DNA from: Streptomyces iconiensis
GTDB lineage: Bacteria; Actinomycetota; Actinomycetes; Streptomycetales; Streptomycetaceae
Assembly (NCBI RefSeq): GCF_028657195.3
Contig: NZ_JANCPR020000050.1
Span: 1-64,000, forward strand
Direction of reading: 5' to 3'
Length of the DNA stretch: 64,000 bases
Made by a program: the position numbers and the translations under genes. A model generated the notes under the pieces. It did not search any database and was not told the DNA's origin. It saw only the letters and a program-made list of their open reading frames with translations. Every line of letters starts with the position of its first letter. Position 1 is the first letter of the stretch. Below, piece after piece: positions 1-8,662 of the stretch.

Positions 1-2
1 CC

Positions 3-545
3 ACCGGGCAGGACCCCGAACCGGACCCCGACCGGCGACCCGATCCGGACCTTGACCGGACCCAGGGCTCCGAACCAGCCCCCGCCCCAGGACCCACCCC
101 CGAACCCGCGGCACCGCACCATCCCGGCTCGCCCGGCTCGCTCACCCTCGCCCGCGCACTGCTGGGGGACGGCAAGTACGAGCAGGCCATCCGCGCCTCC
201 CACCTCGCATGGCGCGAGGCACCCGACCGGCCCGATGTCTTCCTCGAAATGATCGACATCCACTGCGAGGCCGCCATGGCCGACCACAGCCCGGCGCACT
301 TCCCCGACGCCGAGCGCTGGCTCAAGTGCGCCAACTCCCACGACCCCAGCAACCCCAAGGTCCGCGACCACCTGGCCGAGCGCAGCTACATCCAGGCCGC
401 CGAACTCGCCCGCCAGGGACACACACGCCAAGCGCTGAAGACCCTCGCGAAAGCCCTCGAATGGTCCCCTGACCACCCCGCTTCCCGCGCGCTCCACCAC
501 CGCCTCACCAAGGACACGGCACGCCCCAAGCGCGGTAAACAGTGA
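3..545 (+). CDS. TPR-type protein, C-terminal part (5' end outside window)
   Basis: An open frame enters from the left edge and stops at TGA 543-545. The visible ~180 residues begin with a Pro/Asp/Glu-rich low-complexity stretch. A helical region follows that reads like tetratricopeptide repeats, with lines such as ARALLGDGKYEQAIRASHLA and AAELARQGHTRQALKTLAKA. The tail is basic (RPKRGKQ). TPR regions mediate protein-protein contacts; the rest of the protein lies upstream, so no function is assigned. The histidine kinase gene follows on the same strand after about 135 bp. Confidence 0.55.
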   Translation, partial: TGQDPEPDPDRRPDPDLDRTQGSEPAPAPGPTPEPAAPHHPGSPGSLTLARALLGDGKYEQAIRASHLAWREAPDRPDVFLEMIDIHCEAAMADHSPAHFPDAERWLKCANSHDPSNPKVRDHLAERSYIQAAELARQGHTRQALKTLAKALEWSPDHPASRALHHRLTKDTARPKRGKQ

Positions 546-680
546 GGTCGGGGTGGTGCTAGGTGCACCCCGGAGCCGGTGGCTCAGGCCAGTGCCCCGG
601 TGCGGGTGCACGGCGCAGAATGGGAGCGTGCCCGGGGAGCGGGTGCGCCGAACACGAGCGGGAGCACCGGGGTGAAGGGC

Positions 681-2066
681 ATGAACGGTCCATTGAAGAG
701 CGAGGTGAGAAGCGAGGGCGCCGCGAGCACGGGCGGTACGGGCGGTACGGGCACGAACACGGCGACGCCGGGCGCACCGCGGCCACCGGCAGGACCCCGC
801 AGGCCCTACGTAGTGGTGTCGCTGCTCAGCGGCGTACGCGGCCTCGGACTCGTCTTCATGTCGATCGGCGCCTCGATGGCCCTGTTCGTCCTGACGCTGG
901 TCTCCCTCGTGCTGATGGCACTCGGGGTCGGCGTCTTCACGACTCCCTGGCTCCTCGGCCTCGTACGGACGCACGCCAACCAGCGCCGCATGCTGGCCCA
1001 CGACTGGGCCGGCGTCGAGATCATGGAGCCCTACCGGCCGCTCCCGACGAACCCGGTGGGTGTGGCGGGGCACGTCGAGCGCTGCCTGATGATGCTCAAG
1101 GACCCTGCCACCTGGCGGGACTTCCTGTGGCTGATCGTCGACGGCATCGCCGGTTTCCTCCTGGCACTCTTCCCGCCCGCGCTGCTGTTCTACGGCATCG
1201 AGGGCTGGCTCCTCTTCCTCGGCCTGTGGCGCGCGGTGGCGGGCGGCTACTGGTACGGGTTCATCCACATCGAGCACTTCTCCGACGGTGTGCAGAGCGC
1301 CGCGCTCGGCACCGTCATCCTCGGCATCGCGCTCGCGGCCAACCCGCACATCCTGCGGGGCCACTTCGTCCTCGCCCGTTCCTTCCTCGCGCCCACCCGC
1401 GGCGCGCTCCTGGCCGAGCGCGTCGAGCGGCTCTACGAGACACGGCACGACGCGGTGGACACCTCGGCGGCCGAACTGCGCCGTATCGAACGCGATCTGC
1501 ACGACGGCGCGCAGGCCAGGCTGGTGGCGATGGGCATGGACCTGGGCACCATCGAGGCCCTCATCGAACACGACCCCGCCAAGGCCAAGCAGCTCATCAG
1601 CCAGGCCCGCCAGAACTCGGCCGAGGCGCTGACGGAACTGCGGGACCTCGTACGCGGCATCCATCCCCCCGTACTCGCCGAACGCGGCCTGGGCGACGCC
1701 GCCGAGGCGCTCGCGCTGCGCATGTCCGTACCCGTAGAGGTCGACATCGAACTGCCCGGCCGCTTCTCCGAACCCGTCGAGTCCGCCGCCTACTTCGCGA
1801 TCAGCGAGGTCCTCACCAACGCGGCCAAGCACGCGGACGCCGACCGCGTCTGGCTCGACATCCACCACACGTTCGACGCCGGCGGCATGCTCCGCATCAG
1901 CGTCACCGACGACGGCCACGGCGGCGCCGACCTCCGCAAGGGCTCAGGCATGGCCGGCATCGAACGCCGACTCGGCCAATTCGACGGCGTCCTGGCCGTC
2001 AGCAGCCCCCCAGGCGGCCCCACCATGGTCACCATGGAAATCCCAGCCCACCCCCTGACCCCCTGA
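681..2066 (+). CDS. Sensor histidine kinase, NarL/HisKA_3 type, with membrane sensor domain
   Basis: Two-component sensor kinase of about 461 residues. The N-terminal half holds several hydrophobic segments around residues 45-110 and 150-230, like the 'putative sensor' domain of actinobacterial kinases. A HisKA_3 dimerisation segment follows, with the phospho-acceptor His near residue 274 in RDLHDGAQARL. The HATPase_c domain has an N box (ISEVLTNAAKHA) and G boxes (DDGHGGAD, GSGMAGIERRL). I chose ATG 681 because GTG 579 would add a polar non-conserved tail; GTG 672 is an alternative. No response regulator gene lies beside it in the window, so it is an orphan here. A hairpin follows the stop. 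Confidence 0.88.
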   Translation: MNGPLKSEVRSEGAASTGGTGGTGTNTATPGAPRPPAGPRRPYVVVSLLSGVRGLGLVFMSIGASMALFVLTLVSLVLMALGVGVFTTPWLLGLVRTHANQRRMLAHDWAGVEIMEPYRPLPTNPVGVAGHVERCLMMLKDPATWRDFLWLIVDGIAGFLLALFPPALLFYGIEGWLLFLGLWRAVAGGYWYGFIHIEHFSDGVQSAALGTVILGIALAANPHILRGHFVLARSFLAPTRGALLAERVERLYETRHDAVDTSAAELRRIERDLHDGAQARLVAMGMDLGTIEALIEHDPAKAKQLISQARQNSAEALTELRDLVRGIHPPVLAERGLGDAAEALALRMSVPVEVDIELPGRFSEPVESAAYFAISEVLTNAAKHADADRVWLDIHHTFDAGGMLRISVTDDGHGGADLRKGSGMAGIERRLGQFDGVLAVSSPPGGPTMVTMEIPAHPLTP

Positions 2067-2081
2067 CGGCCCCCGCACAGG

Positions 2082-2098
2082 GCGCCCCGAAGGGGCGC
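2082..2098. terminator. GC-rich hairpin after histidine kinase gene
   Basis: GCGCCCC and GGGGCGC pair across a GAA loop, 16 bp after the kinase stop. This is the usual compact Streptomyces terminator form without a U-tract. It lies between convergent genes and may serve both. Confidence 0.6.
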
Positions 2099-2214
2099 GG
2101 GCCTGTCACATATGCGGCTCCGCCGCGCGAGCGCGCCAAGCCACAAACACAGCGGCAGCCCGCAACGCACAAACAGGGGCACGTCTCTCACGCACCGGGC
2201 AGCAGGGGGGAGCC

Positions 2215-2574
2215 CTAACGCCCCAACACACCCCGCACGGCATCATCGGTACGAGCCACGACCGCCGACCCATCATCGGCAGTGATGATCGGCCGCTGAA
2301 TCAACTTCGGATGAGCCACCAAAGCCGCGATCCACTGATCGCGGCTATCCGCATCGCGCCCCCACTCCGCCACTCCCAACTCCCGCGCCACCGCCTCCCC
2401 GGTACGCGTGATGTCCCACGGCTCCAACCCCAGCCGCGCGAGCACATCCCGCAGCTCCGCCGCGTCCGGCGGGTCCTCCAGATACCTGCGCACCGTGTAC
2501 TCCGCGCCCTCCTCAGCAAGCAGCTTCACCGCGCTACGGCACTTCGAACAGGCCGGATTCACCCAGATCTCCAT
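2215..2574 (-). CDS. ArsC/Spx-family arsenate reductase-like protein
   Basis: Thioredoxin-fold protein of 119 residues in the ArsC (glutaredoxin-coupled arsenate reductase/YffB/Spx) family. It starts MEIWVNPACSKCRSAVKLL, with the family CxxC-type cysteines (Cys9, Cys12) at the end of the first strand. LIQRPIITADD matches the conserved 'RPI' segment that binds substrate oxyanion in ArsC. The length is typical. There are no ars neighbours, so a genuine arsenate role is not implied; a thiol-redox role is as likely. The ATG at 2574 was preferred to far upstream starts because the fold begins right there. It lies just downstream of, and on the same strand as, the LysR gene. Confidence 0.85.
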   Translation of the reverse strand: MEIWVNPACSKCRSAVKLLAEEGAEYTVRRYLEDPPDAAELRDVLARLGLEPWDITRTGEAVARELGVAEWGRDADSRDQWIAALVAHPKLIQRPIITADDGSAVVARTDDAVRGVLGR

Positions 2575-2627
2575 GCGCACACCGTAACGCCGGCCCCTCG
2601 GCGCCCCGCGGGGGAACGGCGCGACCG

Positions 2628-3524
2628 TCAGCCGGTCGCCCACCGCTGCCGGGCCAGCGCCGCCAACTCCCGTACCGCACGCGTGGGACGCCGGCCCCTG
2701 TGCCGTACGAAGTAGACGTCCAGCACCGGTTCGCACGCCCACGGCAGCGCCGTCAGCTCGCCGCGCGTGATCTCCTCGTCCACCGAGCCCGCGGGGGCGA
2801 GCCCGACCCCGAGCCCGGCGGCCACGCACCGCCGCAGCGCCTCCAGGCTGAAGAACTCCACCGTCGGCGGGCGCAGTCCCGCCCTGCTCAGCTCCCGTTC
2901 CATCGCCGTGCGCTGTGCGCACCCCGGCTCCAGCAACAGCACGGTCTCGTGCGCCAGATCGGCCGTCTCCACCCGGGTGCGGGCGCCGAGCCTGTGCCCG
3001 GGCGCCGCGATCAGCCGCAGCGGTTCACGCAGCAGCCGTTCGGCGTGCACGCCCGGCTCGCGCACCGCCTCCTCCTGGAGGAAACCGGCGTCGATGGTGC
3101 CCTCGGCGAGCCCGTCCAGCAGCGGTCCGCGCGGCGCGGGCTGGAACGCCAGGCGCAGCAGCGGAAACCGCTCACGTACGGCGCGCAGTACCGGCGGCAG
3201 ATGGTGCGCGCACAGGCTCTCGGGTGCCGCGATCCGCAGCGTGCCCCGTACCTGTTCGGGGTCCTCGCCCGCGCCCCGTACCGCCTCACGCGCCTGCTCG
3301 GCCTGGCCCAGCAGTACCCGCGCGTGCGCGCACAGCTCCCGCCCGGAGTCCGTGAGCACCACCCTGCGCCCCAGCCGCTCGAACAGCGCCACCCCCAACT
3401 CGGCCTCCAGCGCCTTCACATGCGCGGTCACGCTGGACTGCACAAAGCCCAACTCGCGTGCCGCGCGCGTGAAATGGAGGTGCCGGGCGACGACGACGAA
3501 CGTCTCAAGCTGCTTCAGCTCCAT
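2628..3524 (-). CDS. LysR family transcriptional regulator
   Basis: Classic LysR-type regulator of 298 residues. The N-terminal winged HTH (residues 1-60) reads MELKQLETFVVVARHLHFTR and ELGFVQSSVTAHVKALEAEL. A LysR substrate-binding domain follows from about residue 90 (RGTLRIAAPESL). It is divergent from the MFS gene at 3617 with a 92-bp gap, the standard arrangement in which the regulator controls the neighbouring exporter. The ligand is unknown. Confidence 0.93.
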   Translation of the reverse strand: MELKQLETFVVVARHLHFTRAARELGFVQSSVTAHVKALEAELGVALFERLGRRVVLTDSGRELCAHARVLLGQAEQAREAVRGAGEDPEQVRGTLRIAAPESLCAHHLPPVLRAVRERFPLLRLAFQPAPRGPLLDGLAEGTIDAGFLQEEAVREPGVHAERLLREPLRLIAAPGHRLGARTRVETADLAHETVLLLEPGCAQRTAMERELSRAGLRPPTVEFFSLEALRRCVAAGLGVGLAPAGSVDEEITRGELTALPWACEPVLDVYFVRHRGRRPTRAVRELAALARQRWATG

Positions 3525-3616
3525 GCCCTGAGTCTAGGAACGCATCGAGGATGCCGATCAGACATATCGGAAACCTTCGTTGGACGCGATGAGTCCGGCC
3601 CACCTACAACTCGTAC

Positions 3617-5161
3617 ATGCGCACCTCATGTCTTCGCGGTCCCCGCAGCACAGCGGGCCGCTCAGCTCGCGGGCCCGCGCCCCGCACCGGCCTCGCGGGG
3701 CGGGACTTCCTGCTGCTGCTCGCCGCCACGGCCGCCGTCTTCGGCAACTCCGCACCGCTCCTGTCCGTCGTACCGCTCTGGGCCGAACACGGCGGCAGCG
3801 GACACGGCGGCGCCGGTGCGACGACCGCGCTCACCATGGGCACCACCGTCGCGGCGCAGCTCGCCATGGGCCGTGTGCTGCGCCGCTTCCCCGCCCGCCA
3901 CGCGCTCACCGCAGGGGCGCTGACCATGGGTCTGCCCGCCTTTGCCTACGTGGTCTCACCGGCGCTGCCCCTCACGCTGGCCGTCTCCGCCGTACGCGGC
4001 ATCGGCTTCGGCATGGTCACCGTCGCCGGCAGCGCGCTCGTGGCCGAACTGGTGCCGCCCGCACAGCGGGGGAGGGCCGTCGGCTGGTACGGCGTCGCGG
4101 TCGGCCTCCCCGCCGTCGTCCTGCTGCCCGTTGCCGTGTGGTGTGCGACGGAGTTCGGCTTCGTGCCCGTCTTCCTGACCACCGCGGCACTCGGCGTGCT
4201 GGCGGCCCCGCTCAGCGCCGCCGTCGGCCACCGCACCGCCCCCGCCCACGACGCGGCAACCGGTCACGACACCGCCGGCCACCGCACCGCCGGTCACCCC
4301 ACCGAAGCCGCGCCCCACGAGAACGGAACCCCCGGCACGCGCCCCGACTTCCGTACGCTCGCGACCCCCTGGCTGCTGCTGTTCGTCTCCGTATGCGCGC
4401 TCGGCAGCCTCATGTCGTTCCTGCCGCTCGCGCTCACCGCGCCCGGCGCGGCACCCGCCGCGCTCCTCACGATCTCCACGGCGCTGATCGCGGGCCGCTG
4501 GGCGGCGGGGGAGTGGAGCGACAGGCGCGGCAGCGCCGGAAGGCTCGCCGCGCCCTCGGCGCTGGCCTGCGCGCTCGGTACGGCCGGCTTCGCCGCGACC
4601 GGCACCCTCTCGGGAGCCGCTGCGTTCCCCGCGGGCATCGCGGCGGGCCTCGTCTTCGGCCTGGGCATGGGCGCCCTGCAGAACGACACCCTGGTGGCGA
4701 TGTTCCACCGCGCGGGGCCCGCACGTCACGGCGCCGTCAGCGCGGCCTGGAACATCGGCTACGACGGCGGTTTCGGCGCCGGAGCCCTGCTCACCGGAGC
4801 GCTCGCGCAAACCCTCGCGCTCGCCCTCCCCACCGCGTTCCTCGTCCTTGCCACAGCCCTCGCCGCCGTACTGCTGGCGACGACGACCCGGGCGACGACC
4901 CGGCTGACGGCCCCGACGACGACCCGGCTGACGACCCGGCTGACGACCCGGATACGGGGACCGCGCGGCGGGGCTCGTAAGAACGCGCCAGGCATCGCCC
5001 GTAAGCACGCAACAGGCAGCCGCAGCGCGACGGGCGACGCCGACAACACGGGCGACGCCGACAACAGGGGCGGCAGGGAACGCCCGAGCCGCCCCAGCCA
5101 CGCGGAGGGCTCGGGCGGCTCACAGGACGAGGCGTCGCGCGCGGCGTCACACGAGGGTTGA
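3617..5161 (+). CDS. MFS transporter
   Basis: Major facilitator superfamily permease with about 12 hydrophobic segments between residues 30 and 425. A His/Thr-rich central cytoplasmic loop sits around residues 205-245. It lacks family-specific substrate motifs that I can read. Length is 514 residues, longer than usual because of a hydrophilic C-terminal tail of about 85 residues. That tail starts with Thr/Arg repeats (RATTRLTAPTTTRLTTRL) encoded by an imperfect tandem repeat at about 4887-4955. The divergent LysR gene is its likely regulator. The 3' end overlaps the convergent TPR-regulator gene by 15 bp. The ATG 3617 lacks a clear Shine-Dalgarno, so the start is uncertain. Confidence 0.85.
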   Translation: MRTSCLRGPRSTAGRSARGPAPRTGLAGRDFLLLLAATAAVFGNSAPLLSVVPLWAEHGGSGHGGAGATTALTMGTTVAAQLAMGRVLRRFPARHALTAGALTMGLPAFAYVVSPALPLTLAVSAVRGIGFGMVTVAGSALVAELVPPAQRGRAVGWYGVAVGLPAVVLLPVAVWCATEFGFVPVFLTTAALGVLAAPLSAAVGHRTAPAHDAATGHDTAGHRTAGHPTEAAPHENGTPGTRPDFRTLATPWLLLFVSVCALGSLMSFLPLALTAPGAAPAALLTISTALIAGRWAAGEWSDRRGSAGRLAAPSALACALGTAGFAATGTLSGAAAFPAGIAAGLVFGLGMGALQNDTLVAMFHRAGPARHGAVSAAWNIGYDGGFGAGALLTGALAQTLALALPTAFLVLATALAAVLLATTTRATTRLTAPTTTRLTTRLTTRIRGPRGGARKNAPGIARKHATGSRSATGDADNTGDADNRGGRERPSRPSHAEGSGGSQDEASRAASHEG

Positions 5162-6889
5162 GACCTTCTCGCGGTACTGCCGTACCGCGGCGGCGTCCCG
5201 ATAGGGCTCAAGCCGCCGCTCGAAGTCCCGCACATACTCGTGCGCCCGCACCGACCGCATCTCGGCCGCCTGGTGCGCTGCCTCGACACCGAGCGCACAC
5301 GCCTGCTCGATCTCACCGAGCCCCAGCCGCGCCGAGGCCAGCACCACCCGGCAGAACAGCCTGCTGCGCGCGAACCCCGCCGCCCGTAGCTGGAGCGAAC
5401 GCTCCGCGTGCTGCGCCGCGGCGCGGTACTGCTGGAGGTCACGGTGGCAGTGCCCGAACTCGTCCGCGAGCTGCGCCTCGTCGAAGAACCGTGCCCACTG
5501 CGGCACGTCCTCGCCGGGCCGTGCCGTCTCCAGCGCGCGCTCGGCCCGCGCCATCGAAGCCGTGCAGGCCCGCACCTCGCCGAGCACCCCGTGCCCCCTC
5601 GCCTCCGCCGCGTGCAGCAGCGCCTGGACGACGGGGGTGGCCGAGGCGCCCACGCCCTGCTGCGCCACCCGCGCCAGCTGGACGGCCTCCCTGCCGTGCC
5701 CGAGATAGACGGCCTGCCTGCTCATGGTCACCAGCACATAGCTGCCGAAGGCGCGGTCGCCCGCCGCCTGGGTGAGCCGCAGCGCCTGCACGAAGTAGCG
5801 CTGCGCGAGCCCGTGCGCGGCGATGTCGTACGACGTCCAGCCCGCCAGCCGCGTCAGGTCGGCGGCTGCCCCGAACAGGCGCCTGCCCAACTGCTCGCCG
5901 TAGACGCCCCGCAGCATCGGCTCGGCCTCGTGCTCCAGATACCGCACCAGCGCCTGCCGCGCGTGCCCGCCGCCGTAGGCGTGGTCGAGCGCTCTGAACA
6001 GTTCGCACACCGAGCGCAGCGCCGCCACGTCACCGCCGGAAACCCGCTGCCCCGGGCCGCGTTCGATGCGGTCGAGCCGTGCCGCCGACAGCGGTGCGCG
6101 TGCCACGGCGCCGGGCACCCGGGTCTGCGAGGGCACCCGTACCCCGCCGCCGTGCACCAGCGCGGGGCCCGAGCTGTGCCCCGCGGCGAGCGCGGCACTG
6201 TGTCCGGGGCCGTGCTGCCCGTGCCCATGGCCGTGCCCGTGTCCCGCCACGGGCCCCTGCTGAACGGGCAGCGCATGGCCCCCCGGCCCGTGCTGGCTGT
6301 GCTGGCCGGGATGCCCGTGCTGGCCGTGCTGGCCGTGCTGTGCGGGCGCCGCTGTGCCGGGGGCGCCGCCGGTTCCCTCGGGTTCGGGACCGCGCGCCAC
6401 CCGTTCGTCGGCGCGGCCGATGAGCCAGTCCCGGCTGGGCACCACGAGCCCCGCGGGCGTGAACGCGATCTTCCGCAGTTCGGCGTGGCTCCCCGAGTCC
6501 TTGCGCCACAGCCCGCTGACGATGTCCACCGCCTCTGCGGGCGTCGCGGCGAACTCCAGCCCCGCGTACACCGGGGCACACGCGTCCAGGCCGAGATCCT
6601 GTGCGGTCAGCCGCCTTCCGAGGCGGCGGGTGAACACTTCGGCGATCAGCGCGGGCGTCGTGCCTCTTGGCTGTTGCCCGCGCAGCCAGCGGGTCACGGA
6701 TGTCTTGTCGTAGCGCAGGTCGAGACCGTGCTCCAGGCCGAGCTGGTCCACCCGCCTGGCGAGGCCCGCATTGGAGAAGCCCGCCTCGGCGATCAGCGCG
6801 GCGAGCTGGCGGTTGGGGATGCGCTGCTGTGATGACTGGGTCGGCGAGTTCACAGTAGTGACAGCGCTCCCAGGTCGTTCCATCGTCAT
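5147..6889 (-). CDS. NsdA-like TPR regulatory protein with His-rich insert
   Basis: About 580 residues. The N-terminal 30-110 region is the helix-turn-helix-like block of the Streptomyces NsdA type (NRQLAALIAEAGFSNAGLAR, KTSVTRWLRGQQPRGTTPAL). The C-terminal half (about 330-570) is helical, TPR-like and rich in Ala, Leu and Arg. NsdA-type proteins act as negative regulators of differentiation and antibiotic production; this role is inferred by family resemblance only. A His/Gly/Gln-rich insert (about residues 175-240, with GHGHGHGHGQHGPGH) sits between the two parts and could bind metal. ATG 6889 has AAGGA 5 bp upstream and is preferred to longer frames. It is divergent from lipB. Confidence 0.72.
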   Translation of the reverse strand: MTMERPGSAVTTVNSPTQSSQQRIPNRQLAALIAEAGFSNAGLARRVDQLGLEHGLDLRYDKTSVTRWLRGQQPRGTTPALIAEVFTRRLGRRLTAQDLGLDACAPVYAGLEFAATPAEAVDIVSGLWRKDSGSHAELRKIAFTPAGLVVPSRDWLIGRADERVARGPEPEGTGGAPGTAAPAQHGQHGQHGHPGQHSQHGPGGHALPVQQGPVAGHGHGHGHGQHGPGHSAALAAGHSSGPALVHGGGVRVPSQTRVPGAVARAPLSAARLDRIERGPGQRVSGGDVAALRSVCELFRALDHAYGGGHARQALVRYLEHEAEPMLRGVYGEQLGRRLFGAAADLTRLAGWTSYDIAAHGLAQRYFVQALRLTQAAGDRAFGSYVLVTMSRQAVYLGHGREAVQLARVAQQGVGASATPVVQALLHAAEARGHGVLGEVRACTASMARAERALETARPGEDVPQWARFFDEAQLADEFGHCHRDLQQYRAAAQHAERSLQLRAAGFARSRLFCRVVLASARLGLGEIEQACALGVEAAHQAAEMRSVRAHEYVRDFERRLEPYRDAAAVRQYREKVSTLV

Positions 6890-7724
6890 CGGAGTCCTTG
6901 CGTGGGAACGCCCGGCATGGGCCGGGGGAGGGAACGGATCATCGGCCGTGCGACGTGGAGTGCCAGGGCGCCCGGGAGAGAGCCCCTGCCGGGCTGTCGG
7001 CGCGGACGTGGCCGTCCGTTCGGTGCGGGAGAACGGGATACGGGTACCGGCGGCGCCGGACCCCGCCGGAACGGAAGCCGAGGCCGTGGAGCGCGTAGCC
7101 TCCCCGGCCGCGGGGAGGAACGTAGGGGTGGACAGGGCCCCGGGCGTGCACAGGGCCGGGGGCGCGGACGGGGACACCACAGGGAGGAACGGGTCCGGTG
7201 CCGAGCGGTGTCCCCGCGACACCGCGAGGGACACCTCTCCGCTCCCACGTGGCCGGAAGACAGGCACGGGCTCCGGGCCCGTGCGGCGTGCCGTGTCGGT
7301 GGTCGCCTTCCAGCGCTCCTCCTCCGTCGAGGGACTGGCGGGCCTTCCGTTCCCCGGGGAACGTAGCCACCTGGTCACCTCCCTGTTGTCGTGGCGATCT
7401 GTTGTCGTGGCGATGGGTCGTACTGGCGGCGGCGCCCGTGCGTCGGGCCGGAGGCCCTGCCCGGGGAGCCTTGGACAGGTGATCCCGCTACCAGGTTCTC
7501 GGTCTCCTGGCCCGCAATACGGCGAGGCCAGATGTCCTGCTGGAACGGCGCGAATGTAACGGGCCTTCGCACATCGTTCGCCCCCTTCGTCGCGTATTCA
7601 TCCGTACGTGTGAGGAGGCAGCCACGTGCCGGACGCACACACCCCGCCCGTAGAGTGGCGGTGGGCGGGACCGCGGCACGACGCGGCACGGCCCGCGACA
7701 GCGCGTGTACGGAGGAGGAACGGC
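6890..7724. other. Long intergenic region between NsdA-like gene and lipB
   Basis: About 835 bp with no frame I can support as a gene; the many open frames here are low-complexity GC-skew artefacts. It must contain the divergent promoters of the NsdA-like gene and lipB. One visible structure is a 16-bp tandem duplication (CTGTTGTCGTGGCGAT at 7383-7398 and again at 7399-7414). The lipB ribosome binding site (GGAGGAGG) is at 7711-7718. Confidence 0.5.
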
Positions 7725-8567
7725 ATGGGGCAACTCCCGGCCAACGGCCGGCCCGGCGACGAACTGCGCTTCGTCCACCTGGGGTTCGGAGCCGAAGCCG
7801 TCGAGTACCAGCAGGCGTGGCAGGAGCAGCGACGGGTGCACGCGGCGCGCTTCGCCGACGAGATCCCGGACACCTGTCTGCTGCTGGAGCATCCCCCCGT
7901 GTACACGGCCGGACGGCGCACCGAGGACAGCGAGCGCCCGCTTGACGGCACACCCGTCGTGGACGTCGACAGGGGCGGCAAGATCACCTGGCACGGCCCG
8001 GGACAGCTCATCGGCTATCCCATCCTCAAGCTGCCCCGCCCGGTCGATGTCGTCGCGCACGTCCGCCGCCTCGAAGAGGCCATGATCCGAGCCTGCGCCG
8101 AACTCGGCCTGGAGACCACACGCGTCGAGGGCCGCAGCGGGGTGTGGGTACTGGGCGACCCCGAAGGCGGGGCACCCGTGTCCGCGCCCGGCCTCGACCT
8201 CGACCTGGCCCCGCGGGTCGCGGGCGGCGGGGGCGGCGCAGGCGACGGGGACGAGCTGTACGACGCCCGGCTGCGCGGCCCCGAGTACGCGCCGTCCAAC
8301 GCGGGCCAGCGCGGTGAGGACCGCAAGCTCGCGCAGATCGGCATCCGCGTCGCCAAGGGCGTCACCATGCACGGCTTCTCGCTCAACTGCGACCCGGACA
8401 ACACCTGGTTCGACAAGATCGTCCCCTGCGGCATTCGCGACGCGGGCGTCACCTCGCTCTCCAACGAGCTGGGCAGGAATGTTCCGGTCGCCGAGGTGAT
8501 TCCCCTCATGGAGAAGCACTTGCGTGAGGTCCTGGGGACGGCCGTCCCCGTCCCCCGCGCGGTCTGA
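7725..8567 (+). CDS. lipB: Lipoyl(octanoyl) transferase LipB
   Basis: Transfers octanoate from octanoyl-ACP to the lipoyl domains of dehydrogenase complexes, the first step of lipoate synthesis. About 280 residues. Family motifs are visible: LLLEHPPVYTAGRR, DRGGKITWHGPGQLIGYPIL, and RKLAQIGIRV with the acyl-accepting Lys region. SLNCDPDNTWFDKIVPCGI carries the conserved Cys of the Cys/Lys dyad. A Gly/Asp-rich insert of about 45 residues after VWVLGDP enlarges it relative to the E. coli enzyme. ATG 7725 follows GGAGGAGG with good spacing, so the longer frame from 7626 is rejected. lipA follows 95 bp downstream on the same strand. Confidence 0.96.
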   Translation: MGQLPANGRPGDELRFVHLGFGAEAVEYQQAWQEQRRVHAARFADEIPDTCLLLEHPPVYTAGRRTEDSERPLDGTPVVDVDRGGKITWHGPGQLIGYPILKLPRPVDVVAHVRRLEEAMIRACAELGLETTRVEGRSGVWVLGDPEGGAPVSAPGLDLDLAPRVAGGGGGAGDGDELYDARLRGPEYAPSNAGQRGEDRKLAQIGIRVAKGVTMHGFSLNCDPDNTWFDKIVPCGIRDAGVTSLSNELGRNVPVAEVIPLMEKHLREVLGTAVPVPRAV

Positions 8568-8662
8568 CCCGGATCTGACCCTGTCCGACCCGGTGAATGT
8601 CCTTAATGCAAAGGCGTAGGCTGGCCTACGCCGACGATTCGAAAGTACGTAGGGAGCCGGAC

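Noticed and set aside
3956..5101. A 381-codon minus-strand frame inside the MFS gene
   Set aside because: Antisense to membrane helices of the MFS protein; composition is Gly/Arg/Glu low-complexity.
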